Assembly (NCBI GenBank): GCA_046756445.1
Contig: JBHHWI010000135.1
Coordinates: 1-7,106, forward strand
Source of the DNA: JACZWL01 sp046756445
GTDB lineage: Bacteria > Pseudomonadota > Gammaproteobacteria > Steroidobacterales > Woeseiaceae
DNA length: 7,106 bases
Direction of reading: 5' to 3'
Shown here: piece by piece, positions 1-6,934 of the stretch
Numbering within the stretch: the stretch's first letter is position 1
Layout of the letters: the number at the start of each line of letters is the position of its first letter
Made by a program: the position numbers and the translations under genes
Notes under the pieces: model-generated
Told to the model about the DNA's origin: nothing
What the model saw: only the letters and a program-made list of their open reading frames with translations
Databases searched by the model: none

Positions 1-59
1 TGGGCTATGCGGCCAGCATCCTGGTACATTTCCTGGTCAACGGCAGCGCGTTCGAATGA
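1..59 (+). CDS. 3' end of a gene starting upstream, probably a membrane protein
   Basis: Frame 3 is open from the window edge to a TGA at 57-59. It reads GYAASILVHFLVNGSAFE and then stops. The stretch is hydrophobic with small residues, which fits the last transmembrane helix of an integral membrane protein, but 18 residues are too few to name a family. No terminator is obvious after it. The leader of the metal operon begins directly downstream, so this gene is probably a separate transcription unit, though read-through cannot be excluded. The main alternative is a chance open frame, since the tail is short. Confidence 0.4.
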   Translation, partial: GYAASILVHFLVNGSAFE

Positions 60-85
60 CCTGGCGTGCGACACGGCCTGATAGC

Positions 86-135
86 TTGACCTCGGTGCTG
101 CTCCCTGGTACCAGGATACGTGACATAGGTACCAG
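86..135 (+). promoter_or_regulatory. Putative operon promoter/operator region with tandem GGTACC palindromes
   Basis: A TTGACC hexamer at 86-91 resembles a sigma-70 -35 box and the -35 of MerR-controlled promoters. Downstream lies a perfect 12-bp palindrome, CCTGGTACCAGG (104-115). A second, partial copy containing GGTACCAG follows at 128-135. The two centres are 21 bp apart, about two helical turns. A convincing -10 is not visible: at a 20-bp MerR-like spacer the hexamer is CAGGAT (112-117), only three of six matches. The position, between the upstream stop codon and the first operon gene, is right for the operon promoter. The protein that binds here is not known; the MerR regulator at 6462 is the first candidate. 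Confidence 0.4.
105..135. repeat. 8-bp perfect inverted repeat, CTGGTACC / GGTACCAG
   Basis: CTGGTACC at 105-112 is the exact reverse complement of GGTACCAG at 128-135, with 15 bases between. Because GGTACC is itself a palindrome, the same bases can also be read as a direct repeat of GGTACCAG (107-114 and 128-135). As DNA this suits a pair of dimer sites. As RNA it could form a small hairpin in the leader. No T-run follows, so it is not an intrinsic terminator. Confidence 0.5.
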
Positions 136-189
136 CCACGATTGCCGGGGTGTACTACGGTCAATAGCGTAAGCTGCCCGGGCAGTGAC

Positions 190-198
190 AAAAGAGAG
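190..198 (+). promoter_or_regulatory. Ribosome binding site for the Cys/His-rich gene
   Basis: The purine-rich run AAAAGAGAG ends six bases before the TTG at 205. This favours TTG-205 over the in-frame TTG at 142, which has no comparable purine tract at the right distance. Starting at 205 also puts a basic N-terminus directly before the hydrophobic segment, as in a signal peptide. Confidence 0.5.
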
Positions 199-204
199 TC
201 GGCT

Positions 205-609
205 TTGAAACCACTGGCCATATTCCGGCGACATCAGACAACGTGGGGACGCGGCGTCCTCGGCACGTTTGTCGCCGCATGGCTGGCGATCATCCTGCAG
301 CCGTGTGCCGTGGCGGCAGGCGTGGAGCACGGCTGCCCCCACTGCCCGCCCGGTGACACACATGCGACATCTCATATCGAGGCGGCCGCGGGTGCGGACT
401 GCGCGCTCGACGGTGAGCTCAATGCCGACGCCCGCAGTCTTTCGATCAAGCTCGAGGACACCTTCGACAAGCTTCCCGCTGCCGTCCCGGCAGGTACCGA
501 CGAGTTCGAGGCACCGCTCGGCATCGCTCAGCGCTCTGCGAACGCGGCGGTCTTTCCTCCTCCGGCCGGTCCACCACTCAGCGTCCTTTATTGCGTCTAT
601 CTGAAATAG
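205..609 (+). CDS. Exported Cys/His-rich protein, putative periplasmic metal-binding protein
   Basis: The product has 134 residues when started at TTG-205. A basic N-terminus (R8, R9, R16) and a hydrophobic core at about 18-31 form a likely signal peptide, with cleavage plausible after the AVAA at 35-38. The Cys in LQPC (34) does not fit a lipobox. The mature protein opens with a metal-ligand cluster: H42, C44, H46, C47, then H53, H57 and C66. A lone C130 lies four residues from the end, in a Pro-rich tail (FPPPAGPPL). The middle is acidic and low in features. It is the first gene of the efflux operon, 57 bp before the TolC-like gene. Similar short Cys/His-rich exported proteins occur with copper and other metal pumps (CopL-like, CzcI-like and DUF2946-type proteins). 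I cannot assign it to one of these. Metal binding or modulation in the periplasm is inferred from the ligands and the context. Confidence 0.75.
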   Translation: MKPLAIFRRHQTTWGRGVLGTFVAAWLAIILQPCAVAAGVEHGCPHCPPGDTHATSHIEAAAGADCALDGELNADARSLSIKLEDTFDKLPAAVPAGTDEFEAPLGIAQRSANAAVFPPPAGPPLSVLYCVYLK

Positions 610-655
610 CGATTCCGCCCGCATCCACAGATTGTCTTGTTCGATCGATGCGCGC

Positions 656-660
656 GGAGG
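656..660 (+). promoter_or_regulatory. Ribosome binding site deciding the TolC-like gene start
   Basis: GGAGG sits six bases before ATG-667. An in-frame TTG at 637 would extend the protein by ten residues but lies upstream of this site, so ATG-667 is the supported start. Confidence 0.75.
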
Positions 661-666
661 TCGCCA

Positions 667-2010
667 ATGTTCATCAAAGCGGGGCGCTGGGCCCCAAAGC
701 TGATTCCAGATAATTTATTCCTTGCCACTGTTGTCGCAGTGCTGGTCGCGCTGCCGGCCAATGCTCAATCGCCCGGGGAGCCCGTAAGCGGGCCCGGACC
801 CCTTACGCTCGAGGCGGCGGTCGACATCGCGCTGGCGCACAATCCGCATCTTGCAGCACTCGGTGCCCGCTCAGACGCGCTCGGCCATTTGCCCTCACAG
901 GCCGGCGCGCTGCCCGATCCCGTCCTGTCGCTGAACGCGCTCAACCTCCCAGTCGATACATTCAGTCTCGACCAGGAGCCGATGACGCAAATGCAGGTCG
1001 CGTTCAGCCAGAGCATTCCGTTCCCCGGCAAGCGCAGACTTAAGCGCGCCGCCGCGGAGTCCGAGGCCCGCGCCGGCATCGCAAGAGTTGCCGAAGAGCG
1101 CGATGCATTGACGGGCGCGGTGCGCGCAGCCTGGTGGCGTTTGTTGTACTTCGAGCAGGCGCTCGAGATCGTCGAACAGAACAAGGATCTCATGCGCGAT
1201 TTCGTCGAGATCGCCGAAACGAAATATTCCGTCGGTACGGGACTTCAGCAGGACGTGCTGCTGGCGCAGCTCGAGCTGTCGCGGCTGCTCGATCGCGAAG
1301 CGCGCCTGACGGGCCGTCGGAAAATCGCGCAGGCCGACCTGAACGCGCTGCTCGACCGGCCTCCCGACCGGGTCACGGTAGTGGCGAGGGCGGCACTGCA
1401 CCTCGGACTGCCCGAACTGCCGGCGGAGCAGCTGCTTCTTGCCCGTGCCGGAGAATCGCGGGATCTGCTCGCGGTGCACCGACACCTGCTGGACGCGGCC
1501 GGCGAACGGCTGGCGCTGGCGGAACGCGACGTCTATCCGGATGTTCGCCTGGGGGCGGGGTATGGCCTTCGGCAGGGATTCGATATATCGCGCGGTCGCG
1601 ACCGCAGTGATTTTGTCAGTGTCATGTTGAGCGTCACCGTGCCGCTGTACTTCGGCAGCAAGCAGAGTAAGGCCATCGATCAACGGAGCAGCGAGCGCAT
1701 ACAGCGCAAGTTTTCGCTGAGCGGCGCGTTGCGATCCATCGAAGCCGATGTGACGCGCAATCTTGCCAGCTACCAGGCCGCGCGAGAGCAGGTGCAACTG
1801 TTCGACACGGCGATCATCCCCCAGGCCAAGCAGACGGTGGCCGCCATGCTTGCCGCTTATCAGGTCAACGAGGTCGATTTTCTCAACGTCGTGAACGGCC
1901 AGCTGACCCTTTACAACGCACAGATCGACTATTGGGAGGCGCTTAGCGAGGCAAAGCGCTCCCTTGCCGCGCTGGCCGCGGCGGTCGGAATGGAGACACT
2001 TTATGAATAA
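667..2010 (+). CDS. cusC: TolC-family outer-membrane channel of the metal efflux system (CusC/CzcC-like)
   Basis: This 447-residue protein is the outer-membrane exit duct of a tripartite RND pump. The N-terminus carries a signal peptide, with a hydrophobic core at about 17-29 and a likely cut after ANA (31-33). There is no lipobox Cys, so unlike E. coli CusC it is probably not lipidated. Two outer-membrane efflux repeats follow, at roughly 40-235 and 260-440. The first opens with LTLEAAVDIALAHNPHL and contains SIPFPGKRR (about 116-124), a motif typical of the CusC/CzcC branch. Long Ala/Glu/Arg-rich stretches fit the alpha-helical tunnel. Length is usual for the family. The stop overlaps the adaptor start by 8 bp, so translation is probably coupled. 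The symbol rests on the adjoining cusB and cusA genes; sequence alone would not separate CusC from CzcC. Confidence 0.88.
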   Translation: MFIKAGRWAPKLIPDNLFLATVVAVLVALPANAQSPGEPVSGPGPLTLEAAVDIALAHNPHLAALGARSDALGHLPSQAGALPDPVLSLNALNLPVDTFSLDQEPMTQMQVAFSQSIPFPGKRRLKRAAAESEARAGIARVAEERDALTGAVRAAWWRLLYFEQALEIVEQNKDLMRDFVEIAETKYSVGTGLQQDVLLAQLELSRLLDREARLTGRRKIAQADLNALLDRPPDRVTVVARAALHLGLPELPAEQLLLARAGESRDLLAVHRHLLDAAGERLALAERDVYPDVRLGAGYGLRQGFDISRGRDRSDFVSVMLSVTVPLYFGSKQSKAIDQRSSERIQRKFSLSGALRSIEADVTRNLASYQAAREQVQLFDTAIIPQAKQTVAAMLAAYQVNEVDFLNVVNGQLTLYNAQIDYWEALSEAKRSLAALAAAVGMETLYE

Positions 2011-3274
2011 GCGAACGATGCTGGCGGGGCTGGTCGCGAGCGCGGCGCTGGTGGTCGGCGCAACCGCCGGCTACTGGCTCGGCGGTATGAGACCGGCTGC
2101 GCCACCGGCGGCGGACGCAGAACCATCACGCCAACCCCTTTACTATCGCAACCCCATGAATCCCGAGGTCACCTCGCCGGTACCGGCGAAAGACAGCATG
2201 GGCATGGACTATATACCGGTATTCCCCGACGACGCCGCGGCGGGGGACCCGCGAGGCACGGTGCGCATCGACCCGGTGACCACGCAGTCGATCGGCGTCC
2301 GGACCGCCGAAGCCGAGCTGCGCACACTGGCGCGCAATGTCCAGACGGTCGGCCGGGTGGACTACGATGAACAGCGCATCACCCGCTTGCACCCGAAAAC
2401 GGAAGGCTGGATCGAGGAGCTTTTCATCGAGACGACCGGCGAGGAGATCCGGGAAGACGAGATTCTTCTCAGTATCTATTCGCCGCAGCTCGTCTCCACG
2501 CAACAGGAATACCTGCTGGCGTTGAACAACCTGGAAACGCTCAGCAACAGTCCCTTCGACGACGTGCGCCGCGGCGCCGAGAGCCTCGTGGCGACGGCAA
2601 TGGAGCGCTTGCAGTTACTCGACGTGCCGGCGCACCAGATTCGGGAACTCGAGGAGACGCGCCAGGTCAAGAAGCGGCTCCATATCCACTCGCCGGCGAA
2701 GGGAGTCGTCATCAAGGTCGGTGTGCGTGAAGGTCAGTACGTCACCCCGCAGAGCGAACTCTATTTCATTGCGGATCTCTCGAAGGTCTGGGTTTTCGTC
2801 GATGTTTTCGAGGAGGAATTGCCCTGGGTTCGCGTCGGTGACCAGGTCGAGATGCAGGTCGATGCGGTGCCCGGCACTTCGTTCACGGGCCGCCTGACCT
2901 ACATCTACCCGTATGCGGAACGCCAAACGCGGACGATCAAGGCGCGGCTGGAGTTTCCGAACGACCGCCTTCTGTTGAAGCCCGACATGTACGCCAATGT
3001 CGCGATACGCGCGAATCCGGTGGCGGACGTCGTTGCAGTGCCCTCCGAAGCCGTGCTGCGGTCGGGACTTAGGGAAAAGGTCTTCGTGGTACGGGAACCC
3101 GGCAAGTTCGAACCTCGCGACGTCCGTGTCGGCGTGGCCAGCGAGGGCTGGACGGAAATCCGAGAGGGGATCGAACCGGGTGAAGAAGTGGTGGTCTCTG
3201 CCCAGTTCCTGATCGATTCGGAATCGAAGCTCAGGGAAGCCGCTTCGAAAATGCAGGAGGTAAATGATGATTGA
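2003..3274 (+). CDS. cusB: CusB-like periplasmic adaptor (membrane fusion protein)
   Basis: The 423-residue adaptor bridges the inner-membrane pump and the outer-membrane channel. ATG-2003 is chosen because GGAG (1992-1995) lies seven bases upstream; the frame is open further up without a better site. Residues 6-28 form an N-terminal membrane anchor or signal. Residues about 46-75 form a heavy-metal-binding segment of the YRNPMNP...DSMGMDYIPV type, with M52, M66 and M68 as likely Cu(I)/Ag(I) ligands. In E. coli CusB the N-terminal methionines pass metal to CusA. A barrel-sandwich half follows at about 125-160 (RLHPKTEGWIEELF), then a helical hairpin at about 162-230. The second sandwich half (HIHSPAKGVVIKVGVREGQYV), a beta-barrel and a membrane-proximal domain complete the protein. 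It overlaps the start of the pump gene by 8 bp. Confidence 0.92.
   Translation: MNKRTMLAGLVASAALVVGATAGYWLGGMRPAAPPAADAEPSRQPLYYRNPMNPEVTSPVPAKDSMGMDYIPVFPDDAAAGDPRGTVRIDPVTTQSIGVRTAEAELRTLARNVQTVGRVDYDEQRITRLHPKTEGWIEELFIETTGEEIREDEILLSIYSPQLVSTQQEYLLALNNLETLSNSPFDDVRRGAESLVATAMERLQLLDVPAHQIRELEETRQVKKRLHIHSPAKGVVIKVGVREGQYVTPQSELYFIADLSKVWVFVDVFEEELPWVRVGDQVEMQVDAVPGTSFTGRLTYIYPYAERQTRTIKARLEFPNDRLLLKPDMYANVAIRANPVADVVAVPSEAVLRSGLREKVFVVREPGKFEPRDVRVGVASEGWTEIREGIEPGEEVVVSAQFLIDSESKLREAASKMQEVNDD
3255..3260 (+). promoter_or_regulatory. Ribosome binding site of the pump gene, before twin ATG codons
   Basis: A full AGGAGG lies inside the 3' end of cusB. Two ATG codons follow back to back at 3264 and 3267. 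The spacing is three bases to the first and six to the second. The second is the better fit, and it gives an N-terminus beginning MIERII, close to the MIEWII of E. coli CusA. Confidence 0.75.
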
Positions 3275-6200
3275 GCGCATCATCGAAGCCTCGCTCACAA
3301 ATCGATTTCTGGTGATCGTCGGGATCGTTTTTCTGGTCGTCGCCGGGCTCTGGGCCGTCAGAACGACGCCGCTCGACGCGATACCGGATCTGTCGGACGT
3401 GCAGGTCATCGTATTCACGGAATATCCGGGACAGGCGCCGCAAGTCGTCGAGGACCAGGTGACCTACCCGCTGACGACGGCGATGCTCGCGGTACCCGGC
3501 GCCGATGTGGTACGGGGATTTTCGTTTTTCGGCCTTTCCTTCGTCTACATCATTTTCGATGACGGCACCGATCTCTACTGGGCGCGGTCCCGCGTCCTCG
3601 AGTACCTGAACTATGTCGCCGGCCGGCTGCCCGACGGCGTCAACCCGGCGCTGGGACCGGACGCGACCGGTGTGGGCTGGGTTTACGAGTACGCCCTGAT
3701 CGACCGCACCGGCCGGCACGATCTCGCCGAACTGCGCTCGATCCAGGACTGGTACCTGCGTTACCCGCTGCAAACCGTGCACGGAGTCGCCGAAGTCGCT
3801 TCCATCGGCGGCTATGTGAAGCAATATCAGGTCGAGGTCGATCCGAATGCCTTGTCGGCCTACGCGATTCCGTTGTCCGCCGTGCGACACGCCATCATGC
3901 GCTCCAATCGCGACGTCGGGGGGCGCCTGATCGAGATGTCCGAAACCGAGTACATGGTTCGCGGTCTCGGCTATATCCGCTCCATTCGCGATATAGAACA
4001 GATCGCCCTCGGCGTCGACGACCGCGGAACGCCGGTCCGCATCAAGGATGTCGCCAGGGTGCACAGCGGCCCCGAACTGCGGCGTGGCGCCGCCGAGCTC
4101 AATGGACAGGGCGAAGTTGCCGGCGGTGTCGTCGTCATGCGCTACGGGGAAAACGCGCTGACAACCATCGAGGGCGTGCGTGACAAGCTCGCGGAGCTCA
4201 AGAGCGGCCTGCCGGCGGGCGTCGAGATCGTGCCCGTTTACGATCGGGGCACGCTCATCGAGCGAGCGGTCGACAATCTTTCCATGACGCTGGTGATCGA
4301 GTTCTTTCTCGTGACGCTGGTCTGCACGGTCTTCCTGCTGCATCTGCGCTCGGCGATGGTCGCGATCGTCGCGTTACCGGTCGGCATACTGCTGGCGTTC
4401 GTCGCGATGCGGCTACAGGGAATCAACGCCAACATCATGTCGCTCGGCGGCATCGCCATTGCCATCGGCGCGATGGTCGACGGGCCGATTGTGCTCATCG
4501 AGAACGCGCACAAACACCTCGCGCTGGCCAGGTCCAGGTTGGGCGGGACGCTGACGACAAGGCAGCGCTGGTCGGCGATCGGCACGGCGGCAAAAGAGGT
4601 CGGGCCCGCCCTGTTCTTCTCCCTGCTGGTCGTCGTGGTGTCCTATTTCGCCGTGTTCACGCTGGAGGCGCAGGAAGGCCGGCTGTTCAAGCCCCTGGCG
4701 TTTACCAGCAGCTACTCGATGGGCGCTGCGGCGCTGCTGGCGATCACGCTGGTGCCACTGTTGACCGGCTACTTCATTCGCGGCCGGGTCCTGCCCGAAC
4801 ACAGGAATCCATTGACGCGCGCGGTACATGCAGTCCATGCGCCGGCGCTCTCGTTGCTGCTGCGATGGCGCAAGACGACCTTGATCGTCGTGCTGGGACT
4901 GCTGGCCGTGACAATCTATCCGGTCTCCAGGCTGGGCTCCGAGTTCATGCCGCCATTGGACGAGGGCGACATCCTGTACATGCCGACGACCTTTCCCGGC
5001 GTGTCCATCACCAAGGCCAAGGAACTGCTGCAACAGACGGACAGGATCCTGGCGACCTTTCCGGAAGTTCAATCCGTGTTCGGCAAGGTCGGCAGGGCCG
5101 AGACCGCCACCGACCCGGCCCCGTTGTCGATGATCGAGACCATCGCACGATTGAAGCCGCGTGAAGCCTGGCCCGATCCATCGAAGACGACGCAGGCCCT
5201 GATGCAGGAAATGGATGCGGCGATCCGGTTTCCGGGGCTCGCGAACGCCTGGACCATGCCCATCAAGACCCGCATCGACATGCTGTCCACCGGCATCAAG
5301 ACGCCCGTGGGCATAAAGATCAGCGGGCCGAATCTCGTCGAGCTGCAACGGCTCGCCGAAGACGTGGAGCGGGCGATGAAGACGATTCCGGAAACCCTGT
5401 CGGCATTCGGTGACCGCGCCGCGGGCGGCTACTTCCTGGACTTCGACATCGAGCGCGAGGCAGTCGCCCGTTACGGGCTCACCGTCGGGGACGTGCAGGA
5501 CATCATCATGTCGGCGATCGGCGGCATGAAGGTCACCGAGACCGTGGAGGGACTGGAGCGCTACCCGGTCAATCTCCGCTATCCGCGCGAGCTGCGGGAC
5601 GATCCCGACCGGCTCTCGCGTGTCCTGATTCCGACCCCGTCCGGGGCGCAGATACCGCTCGGCCAGGTTGCGACGATCGAGCTTCGTCGCGGGGCGCCTG
5701 CGATAAAGAGCGAGGATGCCCGGCCCAATGCCTGGGTTTATGTGGACCTCAAGACTTCCGATGTCGGCGGATTCGTCAAGAAGGCCAGGGCGGTGCTGGC
5801 CGAAGAGATAGACGTACCGGCCGGATACGCCATCAGCTGGTCCGGGCAATACGAATACATGGAGCGCGCCGCAGCAAGGCTCAAGATCGTGATTCCACTG
5901 ACCTTGCTGCTGATCTTCGTATTGCTGTATTTCAATTTCGGCAACGCAACGGCGCCGGCCATCGTGATGCTGTCGGTGCCGTTCGCACTTGTCGGTGGAT
6001 TCTGGTTCGCGTACTGGAACGGGTTCAATCTATCCGTCGCCGTTGCGGTCGGCTTTATCGCCCTCGCCGGTGTCGCCGTGGAGACCGGCGTTCTGGTGCT
6101 GACGTTTATCCAGGAAGCCGTCGCCGAACGCCGGCAGCAGAAGCAGGTGGCGGGCGAAGAAGTCGGCGCCCCGCTGCCCGGTCTGTCCTCGGGGGAAATC

Positions 6201-6452
6201 ATCGATGCAGTGCGTGAAGGGACCTCGCGCCGGGTCCGCCCGGTCGTGATGACGGCGACCTCGACCATCGTCGGCCTGCTGCCGATCATGTTCCTCAGTG
6301 GCTCGGGTTCCGACGTCATGCAGCGTATCGCCGCGCCCATGGTAGGCGGTATGCTGACGACCACCTGTCTCTCCCTGCTGGTCCTGCCGGTGATCTACAG
6401 CCTCGCCATGCAATTTTCCGAACGCCGCAGGCGCACCACCGGGACAACTTAG
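3267..6452 (+). CDS. cusA: CusA-like heavy-metal RND efflux pump, predicted Cu(I)/Ag(I)-specific
   Basis: The inner-membrane proton/metal antiporter has 1061 residues (1062 from ATG-3264), the usual length for heavy-metal RND pumps. It shows the expected plan: TM1 near 12-32, a large periplasmic domain, TM2-TM6, a second periplasmic domain, and TM7-TM12 to the C-terminus. Family motifs include DAIPDLSDVQVI, ELGPDATGVGW-like GPDATGVGWVYEYAL, and GGIAIAIGAMVDGPIVLIEN. The TM4 proton-relay Asp is D405, with E412 nearby. M572 (LYMP), M622 (PLSM) and M672 (RIDM) match the three methionines that hold Cu(I)/Ag(I) in E. coli CusA. M391, M403 and M485 match its methionine relay. This argues for monovalent rather than Zn/Co/Cd export. 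G406-P407 replace the usual A-A after D405, which places a proline inside TM4. Confidence 0.95.
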   Translation: MIERIIEASLTNRFLVIVGIVFLVVAGLWAVRTTPLDAIPDLSDVQVIVFTEYPGQAPQVVEDQVTYPLTTAMLAVPGADVVRGFSFFGLSFVYIIFDDGTDLYWARSRVLEYLNYVAGRLPDGVNPALGPDATGVGWVYEYALIDRTGRHDLAELRSIQDWYLRYPLQTVHGVAEVASIGGYVKQYQVEVDPNALSAYAIPLSAVRHAIMRSNRDVGGRLIEMSETEYMVRGLGYIRSIRDIEQIALGVDDRGTPVRIKDVARVHSGPELRRGAAELNGQGEVAGGVVVMRYGENALTTIEGVRDKLAELKSGLPAGVEIVPVYDRGTLIERAVDNLSMTLVIEFFLVTLVCTVFLLHLRSAMVAIVALPVGILLAFVAMRLQGINANIMSLGGIAIAIGAMVDGPIVLIENAHKHLALARSRLGGTLTTRQRWSAIGTAAKEVGPALFFSLLVVVVSYFAVFTLEAQEGRLFKPLAFTSSYSMGAAALLAITLVPLLTGYFIRGRVLPEHRNPLTRAVHAVHAPALSLLLRWRKTTLIVVLGLLAVTIYPVSRLGSEFMPPLDEGDILYMPTTFPGVSITKAKELLQQTDRILATFPEVQSVFGKVGRAETATDPAPLSMIETIARLKPREAWPDPSKTTQALMQEMDAAIRFPGLANAWTMPIKTRIDMLSTGIKTPVGIKISGPNLVELQRLAEDVERAMKTIPETLSAFGDRAAGGYFLDFDIEREAVARYGLTVGDVQDIIMSAIGGMKVTETVEGLERYPVNLRYPRELRDDPDRLSRVLIPTPSGAQIPLGQVATIELRRGAPAIKSEDARPNAWVYVDLKTSDVGGFVKKARAVLAEEIDVPAGYAISWSGQYEYMERAAARLKIVIPLTLLLIFVLLYFNFGNATAPAIVMLSVPFALVGGFWFAYWNGFNLSVAVAVGFIALAGVAVETGVLVLTFIQEAVAERRQQKQVAGEEVGAPLPGLSSGEIIDAVREGTSRRVRPVVMTATSTIVGLLPIMFLSGSGSDVMQRIAAPMVGGMLTTTCLSLLVLPVIYSLAMQFSERRRRTTGTT

Positions 6453-6461
6453 GAGTTTGAG

Positions 6462-6875
6462 ATGTACGTGACAGAATTGGCGAAGGCAGCGGGTGTGTCA
6501 CCGGATACCGTCCGATACTACAGCAAGATCGGCATGCTCAAGCCGGGCCGCAACGAGGACAACGGCTACCATGTGTTCGGCAACAAGGACGTCCGAAGAC
6601 TCCGGTTCATCCGGGCGGCAAAAGGCCTGGGCTATACGCTCTCGGATATCCGGGCCATATTCGCCGATGCCGATCGGGGACAGTCGCCGTGCCCTCGCGT
6701 ACGGGCATTGATCGAGCGTCACATAAAGGAAACCGAAGCGCGGCTCGCGGAGCTCACATCGCTGCACGGCAAAATGCAGCGGGCCTTGAAGGCATGGGAG
6801 AAAATGGAAGACAGCCAGCCGACCAGCGAATCGGTGTGCTCGCTGATCGAGGCGCTGGACGGCACCGGGCCTTGA
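6462..6875 (+). CDS. MerR-family metal-responsive transcriptional regulator
   Basis: The 137-residue protein is standard for metal-sensing MerR activators, which untwist promoters with long 19-20-bp spacers. Residues 2-38 form the winged helix-turn-helix (TELAKAAGVSPDTVRYYSKIGMLKP). Residues 40-67 complete the DNA-binding domain, and about 79-115 form the dimerising antiparallel coiled coil. Cys77 (SPCPRV) aligns with Cys82 of Tn501 MerR and Cys79 of ZntR; monovalent sensors such as CueR have Ser here. Cys126 (VCSLIEAL) aligns with the final ligand Cys. The partner Cys of the usual C-terminal metal loop is absent: the aligned positions 117-118 are Asp-Ser. ATG-6462 follows AGGAG (6451-6455) by six bases and is 9 bp after the cusA stop, so it is the last operon gene and probably autoregulated. 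The metal sensed is uncertain. Confidence 0.92.
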   Translation: MYVTELAKAAGVSPDTVRYYSKIGMLKPGRNEDNGYHVFGNKDVRRLRFIRAAKGLGYTLSDIRAIFADADRGQSPCPRVRALIERHIKETEARLAELTSLHGKMQRALKAWEKMEDSQPTSESVCSLIEALDGTGP

Positions 6876-6891
6876 CCTTGGAGCGACTTCC

Positions 6892-6911
6892 AGCCCGGAT
6901 TATTCATGAAT
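6892..6911 (+). repeat. Left terminal inverted repeat
   Basis: It reads AGCCCGGATTATTCATGAAT and contains the perfect 10-bp palindrome ATTCATGAAT (6902-6911). It pairs with 7037-7056 at 19 of 20 positions; the single difference is at 6901. Confidence 0.75.
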
Positions 6912-6934
6912 CGCCGCGATGATTGCGCAGAGAT

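Noticed and set aside
120..125. GTGACA as a -35 box (five of six matches to TTGACA)
   Set aside because: No reasonable -10 hexamer occurs 16-19 bp downstream, where the sequence is GC-rich.
142..204. N-terminal extension of the Cys/His-rich protein from TTG-142
   Set aside because: It has no purine-rich ribosome site at the right distance and would place about 21 polar residues before the signal peptide. TTG-205 has a suitable site.
895..1797. 300-residue minus-strand open frame inside the TolC-like gene
   Set aside because: The + strand frame encodes a clear outer-membrane factor, and the antisense product has no motif and biased composition.
2160..2230. Possible Zn/Co/Cd (Czc-type) assignment of the system
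   Set aside because: The adaptor's Met-rich N-terminal segment and the three conserved Cu/Ag-binding methionines of the pump favour the Cus branch.
3231..4343. 370-residue minus-strand open frame across the cusB-cusA junction
   Set aside because: It is antisense to conserved coding sequence, with no recognisable domain, no plausible ribosome site and shadow-like composition.
4413..5849. 478-residue open frame on the minus strand inside cusA
   Set aside because: It lies wholly opposite a well-supported RND pump gene, shows no family motif, and has the His/Arg/Gly/Asp-rich composition expected of an antisense shadow in GC-rich DNA.
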